Source: Chloroflexota bacterium (GTDB lineage Bacteria > Chloroflexota > Anaerolineae > JAADDB01). Taken from it: a stretch of 8,352 bases of DNA. Positions 1 to 5,078 of the stretch are shown piece by piece. Each line of letters begins with the position of its first letter. Position 1 is the stretch's first letter. The notes beneath the pieces were generated by a model, which saw only the letters and a program-made list of their open reading frames with translations, was not told the DNA's origin and did not search any database. The position numbers were made by a program, and so were the translations under genes. The stretch lies in contig JAADDB010000204.1 of the NCBI GenBank assembly GCA_013154135.1, forward strand, positions 1 to 8,352, given 5' to 3'.

Positions 1-4
1 CTTA

Positions 5-37
5 ATCGTTACTCATTAATCGTTAATCGTCACTCAA
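5..37 (-). repeat. Tandem 7-bp repeats spanning the thioesterase stop codon
   Basis: On the plus strand, four consecutive 7-mers lie at 5-11 (ATCGTTA), 12-18 (CTCATTA), 19-25 (ATCGTTA) and 26-32 (ATCGTCA), followed by a decayed fifth (CTCAACT). In the direction of the genes the unit is TGACGAT, TAACGAT or TAATGAG. The stop codon of the thioesterase gene (TGA, 30-32) is the first three bases of the first unit. The array reaches nearly to the window edge and may continue beyond it. Related units occur at the end of trmFO (6923-6940) and in inverted orientation at 6864-6874. Copies are few and imperfect, but the phase is kept exactly over 28 bases. Confidence 0.7.
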
Positions 38-488
38 CTTCCCTCAACGCCCGTCCTTCAAACGCCTCCAACTGGGCCACCAAATCCTCGGGCACGGGGA
101 AAGTACTTTGGGTGGTGTAGTCGTACATGACCTGAACACTGGTGGCGCGCGCGATCAGCCGACCACTTTTGCCCTCGCGAATCTCGTAGGCAAAGGTGTA
201 GGACCGGTTCCCCACCCGTTCGATGCGGGCGCCAACCCAGATTTCATCCCCCAAGAAGATGGGGCTGATGAAATCGATGTTCACGTTAGCCAACACCGAC
301 GCGAAATCCTCCGGCTTCGTCCAGCCCACCAGTTGGTGGTAGTAGACCATGCGGGCCACTTCCAGGTAGGAAAGGTACACCGCGTTGTTCACATGTCCCA
401 TGGCATCCAAGTCACGAAACCGCACCTGGATGGGCACGACCACGGTGAAGTTCTCCTCAAGGATGGCTTTGCCCTTCGCGGTCATCAT
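30..488 (-). CDS. Acyl-CoA thioesterase, hotdog fold (4HBT/YbgC-like)
   Basis: A 152-residue protein of typical length for single-domain 4HBT hotdog thioesterases, which hydrolyse acyl-CoA to acid and CoA, usually as cytoplasmic oligomers. The family signature is at residues 22-35 (VRFRDLDAMGHVNN). D28 aligns with the catalytic Asp17 of Pseudomonas 4-hydroxybenzoyl-CoA thioesterase, and NN plus the following helix (YLSYLEVAR) is the usual continuation. The substrate cannot be read from sequence. The start is ATG at 488, chosen because a perfect Shine-Dalgarno sequence (494-503) lies 8 nt upstream of its core. The same frame stays open for 236 more codons, but those read the Thr-Pro repeat of the neighbouring gene as His/Ala/Pro and are not coding. 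The gene follows the stalk protein gene by 5 nt, so the two are probably cotranscribed and translationally coupled. The stop codon lies inside a 7-bp tandem repeat. Confidence 0.92.
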   Translation of the reverse strand: MMTAKGKAILEENFTVVVPIQVRFRDLDAMGHVNNAVYLSYLEVARMVYYHQLVGWTKPEDFASVLANVNIDFISPIFLGDEIWVGARIERVGNRSYTFAYEIREGKSGRLIARATSVQVMYDYTTQSTFPVPEDLVAQLEAFEGRALREVE

Positions 489-493
489 CCCTC

Positions 494-503
494 TCACCTC
501 CTT
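494..503 (-). promoter_or_regulatory. Perfect ribosome binding site overlapping the upstream stop codon
   Basis: Read on the minus strand this is AAGGAGGTGA, fully complementary to the canonical 3' end of 16S rRNA. Its last three bases are the TGA stop of the stalk protein gene, and the AAGGAGG core sits 8 nt before the thioesterase ATG at 488. This fixes the thioesterase start and suggests that ribosomes ending the first gene reinitiate on the second. Confidence 0.85.
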
Positions 504-1537
504 CTGCCCATACGAGTCGCCAGGATGAGGAGCCCCAACAACAAGGCCAACAACACGCCCGCGGCCCCACAGCCTACCCCGCTCCACAGGAGCCAACGGC
601 CGCGGGGGGAAGACATGGGCCCGGTCCCTTGCCCTTGCCCCTGAGCTTGGATGGGCGATTGCAGGGGGGATTGGAAACTCCCCGGTGGGACTACGGCAGA
701 GGTGGGCCGCGGCGCGGGGAGACGACGGGGCGTGGCCGTCGCCGGGAGGATGGGCGTGCTCGTCGCAGTGGGCGTCACCGTGGGCGTGGCACTGGGCCAG
801 GGCGTGGGACTCCACGTGGGGGATGGCGTCCAGGTAGGCGTATCTGTGGGTGGGGGAACAGGCGTCCACGTGGGCGTGGGGGTATCCACTTGCAGCAGGG
901 GCACGGGCGTGCACGTGGGCGTCCAGGTGGGCGTCCACGTGGGCGTGGGCGTACTCGTCGCGGTGGGAGTGACCGTAGGGGTGGCCGACGGGGTGGGAGT
1001 GAAGGTGGGAGTAGGTGTGGCCGTGGGCGTGCGGATGGGCGTGGGCGTCACGGTGGGCAACCAGGGACGCGTCGGTGTCCAGGTGGGCGTGTTCGTGGGT
1101 GCGAGGATGGGTGTCCACGTGGGTGTGGGCGTGGGCGTCGGCGTGGGGGTGGGCGCCTGCACCTGGATGGGCCCGTGTTCCGTGCGATTTCCCCACACGT
1201 CGATGTCCACCAACATGTACCAGTAAGTGTGACCTGGGGTCACCTGAGTATCCCGGTAGGAGTACCGAGCTCCGTGGGACGCATCTCCCTGGGCCGGCTC
1301 ATAATGGACCTTCTCGAACGACGCCCCATCCCCGCTGCGCAACACATCAAACCCCACCGTGTCGGTCTCGGACAACGTCTCCCACTCGACCAGGATGCCC
1401 CCTTCCACGGGCCGGGCCGTGAATTGGCCCAAGTCCACGAAGAGGGGAGAAAAAGCCCTCAACCGCGCGCCGAACAGGAGCGCGGCCCCAAGGAGCACGC
1501 CCAGCCAGAGGATGAAGCGCTTTCTATGCCACCTCAC
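494..1537 (-). CDS. Membrane-anchored surface protein: FN3-like domain, Thr-Pro stalk, C-terminal membrane segment
   Basis: A 347-residue protein of unknown specific function. A basic N-terminus (MRWHRKR) and hydrophobic segment (about 8-23) form a signal peptide or anchor. Residues about 35-127 look like a beta-sandwich of fibronectin type III kind, with a VEWET strand near 50 and a TYWYMLVDIDVWGN strand near 104-117. Residues 129-270 are a low-complexity stalk of PT, TWTP and TATP units. A linker precedes a strong hydrophobic segment (about 314-340) and a basic tail (RMGRRR), which should leave the stalk outside and the tail inside the cell. The start is GTG at 1537, with AAAGGTGGG (1544-1552) about 7 nt upstream. 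Such Thr-Pro linkers are common in exported Chloroflexota proteins and are often suspected of being glycosylated. No catalytic motif or sortase signal was recognised. The thioesterase gene follows after 5 nt, but a shared role is not evident. Confidence 0.85.
   Translation of the reverse strand: MRWHRKRFILWLGVLLGAALLFGARLRAFSPLFVDLGQFTARPVEGGILVEWETLSETDTVGFDVLRSGDGASFEKVHYEPAQGDASHGARYSYRDTQVTPGHTYWYMLVDIDVWGNRTEHGPIQVQAPTPTPTPTPTPTWTPILAPTNTPTWTPTRPWLPTVTPTPIRTPTATPTPTFTPTPSATPTVTPTATSTPTPTWTPTWTPTCTPVPLLQVDTPTPTWTPVPPPTDTPTWTPSPTWSPTPWPSATPTVTPTATSTPILPATATPRRLPAPRPTSAVVPPGSFQSPLQSPIQAQGQGQGTGPMSSPRGRWLLWSGVGCGAAGVLLALLLGLLILATRMGRRR
728..1153 (-). repeat. Degenerate Thr-Pro coding repeat
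   Basis: The tract codes for the stalk of the surface protein (residues 129-270) through alternating CCN and ACN codons with TGG insertions. The repeat is regular in protein but much less so in DNA. A 15-residue block (PSATPTVTPTATSTP) occurs at 947-991 and again at 752-796, exactly 195 bp apart, with 10 base differences and no amino acid difference. Because the repeat lacks stop codons, long spurious open frames appear in other frames: His/Ala-rich on the minus strand and Gly/Val-rich on the plus strand. Confidence 0.9.
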
Positions 1538-1564
1538 TGATTTCCCACCTTTGTCTGAAAAGAT

Positions 1565-1607
1565 GTTTTGTGTGGGTGACGGGCTTCACCTGCCACCCAC
1601 ACAAAAC
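1565..1607 (-). terminator. Strong hairpin: terminator of the Fe-S reductase gene or leader element of the stalk gene
   Basis: Arms at 1565-1578 and 1594-1607 form a perfect 14-bp stem (GTTTTGTGTGGGTG and its complement) around a 15-nt loop. On the minus strand it is followed by ATCTTTT, a short and interrupted T stretch, so it is a plausible intrinsic terminator about 100 nt after the reductase stop codon. However, its 3' edge is only 27 nt before the GTG start at 1537, which leaves no room for a separate promoter after it. It could instead be a leader hairpin that attenuates or protects the downstream message. Confidence 0.65.
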
Positions 1608-1611
1608 GCTT

Positions 1612-1705
1612 CCCTGCCCCGGGGCAAGGGCCTGGACGTCCCACCGCGAGGCAGGCCCATCTGCCCTCCCGATCTGTTCCTCATCCGGTTCGACCAAAAC
1701 CCGGC
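1612..1705 (-). promoter_or_regulatory. Structured spacer with successive inverted repeats
   Basis: Between the reductase stop codon and the terminator-like hairpin, three further inverted repeats are visible. CCGGGTT (1698-1704) can pair with AACCGG (1685-1690) with one bulge. GGGCCTG (1652-1658) pairs with CAGGCCC (1628-1634). CCC plus TGCCCCGGGGCA (1615-1626) forms a third, with arms 1612-1614 and 1628-1630. The second and third share bases 1628-1630, so they compete. No convincing -35/-10 pair was seen here. A 61-codon frame crosses the region from a TTG at 1709, but it has no family resemblance and overlaps both neighbouring genes. It is not annotated as a gene. Confidence 0.4.
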
Positions 1706-3727
1706 TCAAGCCTCACGTTGCAGAGCATCCGCGAGGAGTTGGGCAATATCCTTCACCTGCATGTTCCCTTCTGCCTGGTTGTTCGCGTCGGACAGCATGC
1801 GGAAGCAGAAGGGGCAGGCCACGGCCAAAATCTCGGCCTGGGTCGCCTGGGCCTCCTGATAGCGCTTCATGCTCACCGCGATGGTCCCCGGCTCCTCCTC
1901 CTTCCAGAACTGAGCGCCTCCTGCGCCGCAGCAGAAGGAATTCCGGCCGTGGTGTTCCATCTCCACCAGCCGGAAGCCCACCGAAGTGACGAGATCGCGG
2001 GGCGCGTCGTACACGCCGTTGTGGCGGCCCAGGTAGCACGGATCATGGAACGTGACCGTGCCGTCGAGCTTGCCATCCCAGGCAATCCGGCCCTCTCGCA
2101 GGAGCTGATCCACATATTCCGTGTAATGCATGACCCGGAAATCCCCACCCAGGGCCTTGTACTCCTTGCCGATGGTGTGCATACAGTGGGGGCATCCGGT
2201 GATGATGAGCTTCTTCTCCGCGCCCACCTCTTTCAGAGTCTCGATATTCCCCAGGGCCAATTCGTAGAAGATATCCTCACTTCCGGCCCGACGGGCCGCA
2301 TCGCCCGTGCACGTCTCCAAATTCCCCAGGATCGCGAAATTCACCCCGGCTTTGTGCAGGATAGTGGCGATGGAACGGGCCTGTTTCTGGCCATCCGGGT
2401 CAAACGCGCCCGCACATCCCACCCAGTAGAGGACGTCGAAATCGGGGTTTTCCTCCACCGTAGGCACATGGAAGTCCAACTTCTCGGTCCAGGCCAGCCG
2501 GTCCTCACTGGTGGACCAGGGATTGCCCACCCGGGCCATGCCGTTGAACGCGTTGCGCAGCTGGTGGGGGAATTCACCTTCCATCAGGACTTGATGACGG
2601 CGCATTTCCAGGATATCGAACATGGGCTCATTGCCCACCGGACACACATCCACACACGCGCCGCACGTGGTACAAGCCCAAAGCGCGCTCTCAGTCAGCG
2701 CGTAATCCAGGAGGGGCACCTCATCCTGGCCCGCGGGCAGAGTGGCGAAGTGGTCCTTGGTGTAATAGCGCTTGTTGATCTCCAGCGCGGCCGGGGAAAG
2801 CTCCTTCCCCGTGAGATAGGCGGGGCAGGATTCCTGACAGCGGTTACACATGATACACGCGAACGCGTCCACGATCTGCGTCTTCGGCAGGTCGGTCAAC
2901 TTGGCCGCGCCGAACTCCTCGATGCTCTCATCCTCGAAATCAATGGGATCCAACGCGCCCAGCGCGGGCCGCTCCGGTCGGGTGACCCAGTTGAAGGGGC
3001 CCATGAAGAGATGGGCGTGTTTGCTGTAAGGGAAGTAGGGCAGGAACGCGAGAATAGAGCCCAGCGCGAACCACCAGAACACATGCATGCCCACGGTCAA
3101 CGCGGTGGGAGAAAGGCCCGACCACAGGGTGTGGGCTACCCAGGACGCGAAGGGCTGCCACGGATCCCCCTGTTCCAAAGCCACACGGAAGGACGTGCTG
3201 AGAAAGCGGCTGCCCACGTGGAAGAGGATGAAGAGCCCCACGATGAGGGAATCCCGGGGAATTCCCTTGGGCGCTTTCGGGTGCAACTTGATGTTCTCCC
3301 GGTAGGAGAGGGCCGGGGAGTGGAGGATGAAGCGCCGAACCAGGAAATACGTCATCCCCACAATGACACTCACACTGAACACATCGGCCAGGAAGCGGTA
3401 CATCCCGCCCAGCACCCCCGTCCCAAAGGGGTGGAAACCCGGGACATACCCTTCAATCACGTCAAACGCGTTCACCAAGAGGTAGAAGATAAAGCCCCAA
3501 GCGATGAAATAGTGGAAAATGGATGTGATCGTGCGACGACGGATGATCCCATCCTGGAGGAAAAAGGCCCACAAGGCCACCCGAATCCGACGGGGTACAT
3601 CCCGCCATTGGAGTTCCCCCTGTCCCTGCTGGATGATGGCCCACATGCGGCCGAAGGTGATGTAACTCAAGTAGAGGGATGCAAGGACGGCAATGGGGAA
3701 GAGCAATTTTTCCGCTAGGGTCAGCAC
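1706..3727 (-). CDS. Membrane Fe-S reductase: cytochrome-b-like domain fused to 4Fe-4S and two CCG domains (EtfD/HdrD-like)
   Basis: A 673-residue inner-membrane electron-transfer protein. Residues 1-235 carry about five or six hydrophobic segments with candidate haem-ligand histidines (H72, H170, H199, H215), resembling NarI/DsrM cytochrome b subunits that face the quinone pool. Two 4Fe-4S motifs follow: C291/C294/C297/C301 and C352/C355/C358/C362. Two cysteine-rich CCG domains end the protein: C438, C473, C512/C515, with a single cysteine where a pair is usual, and C564, C599-C600, C638/C641, which is complete. This layout is known from HdrD-like proteins and from EtfD, which moves electrons from electron-transfer flavoprotein to menaquinone in fatty acid oxidation. 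The EtfD role is inferred, since no etfAB is visible. The start is GTG at 3727: AAGGAGG (3733-3739) lies 5 nt upstream of it but would fall inside the gene if the TTG at 3742 were used. It could instead serve lactate, glycerol-3-phosphate or heterodisulfide chemistry. Confidence 0.88.
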   Translation of the reverse strand: MLTLAEKLLFPIAVLASLYLSYITFGRMWAIIQQGQGELQWRDVPRRIRVALWAFFLQDGIIRRRTITSIFHYFIAWGFIFYLLVNAFDVIEGYVPGFHPFGTGVLGGMYRFLADVFSVSVIVGMTYFLVRRFILHSPALSYRENIKLHPKAPKGIPRDSLIVGLFILFHVGSRFLSTSFRVALEQGDPWQPFASWVAHTLWSGLSPTALTVGMHVFWWFALGSILAFLPYFPYSKHAHLFMGPFNWVTRPERPALGALDPIDFEDESIEEFGAAKLTDLPKTQIVDAFACIMCNRCQESCPAYLTGKELSPAALEINKRYYTKDHFATLPAGQDEVPLLDYALTESALWACTTCGACVDVCPVGNEPMFDILEMRRHQVLMEGEFPHQLRNAFNGMARVGNPWSTSEDRLAWTEKLDFHVPTVEENPDFDVLYWVGCAGAFDPDGQKQARSIATILHKAGVNFAILGNLETCTGDAARRAGSEDIFYELALGNIETLKEVGAEKKLIITGCPHCMHTIGKEYKALGGDFRVMHYTEYVDQLLREGRIAWDGKLDGTVTFHDPCYLGRHNGVYDAPRDLVTSVGFRLVEMEHHGRNSFCCGAGGAQFWKEEEPGTIAVSMKRYQEAQATQAEILAVACPFCFRMLSDANNQAEGNMQVKDIAQLLADALQREA

Positions 3728-3732
3728 CGTTG

Positions 3733-3739
3733 CCTCCTT
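3733..3739 (-). promoter_or_regulatory. Ribosome binding site deciding the reductase start
   Basis: The minus strand reads AAGGAGG, ending 5 nt before the GTG at 3727. A longer frame could begin at TTG 3742, but then this strong Shine-Dalgarno sequence would be codons 2-4, and nothing comparable precedes the TTG. Confidence 0.8.
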
Positions 3740-3832
3740 CAAAAGTGATTGGGTTGTACCAGATTGACGGACAAAGCGCTGCAGGACCTACGCGGCGGGC
3801 AGTCGCCCCCCATGGTGGGAAGCACATCAGGT

Positions 3833-3860
3833 CGGGGGAAGGGAACAAGCCCCTCCCCCG
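3833..3860 (-). terminator. GC-rich hairpin after the Mrp ATPase gene
   Basis: Bases 3833-3843 can pair with 3850-3860 (mostly G against C, one A-C mismatch) around the six-base loop AACAAG, beginning 14 nt past the stop codon at 3875. No T-run follows on the minus strand, so it is a stem without the usual intrinsic terminator tail. It may slow polymerase or protect the 3' end. It may also mean that some transcription continues into the Fe-S reductase gene. Confidence 0.45.
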
Positions 3861-3874
3861 GGATGTGTCGCGTG

Positions 3875-4921
3875 TTAGATGACCTTCAGCTCCACGGAGG
3901 GTTGGAAGTTCAACACACTGACGCTGGCTGCCACCTTCCGTGCGAGCTCACGGAAAGCTTGAGCTGTGGGGGAATCGGGATGGCTGACCACCACGGGAAC
4001 GCCCGAATCGCTCCCCTCCCGCACTGTGGGATCCAGGGGAACGCGCCCCAGGAAGGGGACCTTGAGCTCCCGCGCCGCGGCCTCGCCGCCCCCGACGCCG
4101 AAAATTTCGCCCGCCATGTTCTCGATGATGCCCAGGACGGGTACGTTCAACTCCCGAAACGCGACAAGCCCACGCCGCGCGTCCATCAAAGCCACGTTCT
4201 GAGGGGTGGTGACGATAATGCCCCCTGTGACCGGCACACTCTGGGCCAGGGAGAGATGTGCGTCCCCGGTGCCGGGCGGAAGATCGACGATCATGTAGTC
4301 CAGGGGAGGCCAATCCACATCATTGAACAGCTGGCGGATGGAGGAATGGAGCAAGGGGCCCCGCCAGATGAGTGCGGTGTCCGGAGGGACCAGAAAGCCA
4401 ATGGAGATGGCGTATACGCCGTAGGCTTCTGGGGGGACCATCTTGCCGTTGCGCACGGCAATGCGCTTCCCCTGGAGTCCCAACATGAGCGGGACGTTGG
4501 GGCCGTAGATGTCCGCGTCCAGAATGCCCACCCGGGCCCCTTCCTGAGCCAAGGCCACGGCCAAGTTCACGGCCACCGTGGTCTTCCCCACGCCGCCTTT
4601 GCCCGAGGCCACCGCGATGATGTTCCGCACATCCAGGCTCAAGCGGCCGAAAATGCGCTTGTCCGTGGCCACATCCGCGTCGAAGTTCACCTCCACATCC
4701 CGGACACCGGGCAGCTGACCCACCGCGGCCTTGATATCGTCCTCGATGGTGGACTTCAGAGGACAGGCGGGCGTGGTCAGCGTCACCGTCACCCGGACGA
4801 CGCCGTCCTGGATGTCCACATCGCGCACCATTTTCAAGGTGACAAGATCCATGCCCAACTCTGGGTCCATGACGGTGCGCAACGCATCCATGACCTGCTG
4901 CTTATCCACGTGTTCGCTCAT
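3875..4921 (-). CDS. mrp: Mrp/ApbC/NBP35-family P-loop ATPase with N-terminal MIP18 (DUF59) domain, lacking the CXXC motif
   Basis: A 348-residue cytoplasmic protein of the Mrp family, which carries Fe-S clusters to target enzymes. Residues 8-80 are a MIP18/DUF59 domain (DPELG at 19-23, TPAC with C53). The deviant Walker A GKGGVGKTT is at 107-115, DADIYGPNVP at 135-144 and IVDLPPGTGD at 211-220, all canonical. The unusual point is residues 267-279: after ENM the chain goes straight to AGEIFGVGGG, whereas ApbC-like members carry a CXXC here that binds the cluster bridging the dimer. C53 is the only cysteine in the protein. The fold assignment is firm, but the cluster-carrier role is therefore less certain. 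The ATG at 4921 has AGGAGA about 10 nt upstream. The gene is followed after 147 nt by the Fe-S reductase gene on the same strand, a reasonable client by location only. Confidence 0.93.
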   Translation of the reverse strand: MSEHVDKQQVMDALRTVMDPELGMDLVTLKMVRDVDIQDGVVRVTVTLTTPACPLKSTIEDDIKAAVGQLPGVRDVEVNFDADVATDKRIFGRLSLDVRNIIAVASGKGGVGKTTVAVNLAVALAQEGARVGILDADIYGPNVPLMLGLQGKRIAVRNGKMVPPEAYGVYAISIGFLVPPDTALIWRGPLLHSSIRQLFNDVDWPPLDYMIVDLPPGTGDAHLSLAQSVPVTGGIIVTTPQNVALMDARRGLVAFRELNVPVLGIIENMAGEIFGVGGGEAAARELKVPFLGRVPLDPTVREGSDSGVPVVVSHPDSPTAQAFRELARKVAASVSVLNFQPSVELKVI

Positions 4922-4945
4922 GGTTCATCTATCTCCTGTTACATC

Positions 4946-4974
4946 GTAGTATTCACGTGCTGATGAACGGACAA
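4946..4974 (-). promoter_or_regulatory. Weak promoter candidate for the Mrp gene
   Basis: On the minus strand, TTGTCC (4969-4974) is separated by 17 nt from TACTAC (4946-4951), with the start codon 24 nt further down. The match to TTGACA/TATAAT is only partial (4/6 and 3/6). Its location right after the terminator of the preceding unit is what makes it plausible. An imperfect hairpin lies just upstream (4991-5024). Confidence 0.35.
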
Positions 4975-5034
4975 AACTCGGTCGTCCCTCGGCGGCGGAC
5001 GGATCCACACCTCCGCGGAACGCCCACTAAGTAC

Positions 5035-5056
5035 AAAAATCCTGTGAGCCCACAGG
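5035..5056 (-). terminator. Intrinsic terminator of the FAD oxidoreductase unit
   Basis: The minus strand has CCTGTG, loop GGCT and CACAGG (5041-5056, perfect 6-bp stem), then ATTTTTG (T-run 5035-5039). It begins 22 nt after the oxidoreductase stop codon. Stem, short loop and immediate T-run are the standard arrangement, so transcription from the promoter at 6825 should end here. Confidence 0.8.
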
Positions 5057-5078
5057 CCTTCTTGTCCTGTCTGACGAC

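Noticed and set aside
728..746. LPATA in the stalk protein as a sortase signal
   Set aside because: A sortase signal is followed at once by the membrane segment and basic tail. Here about 45 residues intervene, and the motif is a variant of the stalk repeat.
728..1153. CRISPR-like or phage-type repeat array
   Set aside because: The units are short coding Thr-Pro motifs without spacers, and they keep one reading frame with a folded domain before them and a membrane segment after.
489..1196. Long N-terminal extension of the thioesterase frame, rich in His, Ala and Pro
   Set aside because: It is the Thr-Pro stalk repeat read in another frame. The repeat has no stop codons, and the strong ribosome binding site at 494-503 sets the start at 488.
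651..1226. Plus-strand Gly/Val-rich frame resembling a repeat protein
   Set aside because: It is the antisense of the Thr-Pro codons. It has no domain, and the opposite frame has a signal peptide, a folded domain and a membrane anchor.
1524..1709. 61-codon minus-strand frame between the reductase and the stalk gene
   Set aside because: It begins with TTG, overlaps the ends of both neighbours, runs through the perfect hairpin and resembles no known protein.
1718..3718. Very long plus-strand open frame opposite the Fe-S reductase
   Set aside because: The minus-strand frame has complete cysteine motifs and membrane segments. The plus frame is a by-product of GC-rich codon use and has no recognisable domain.
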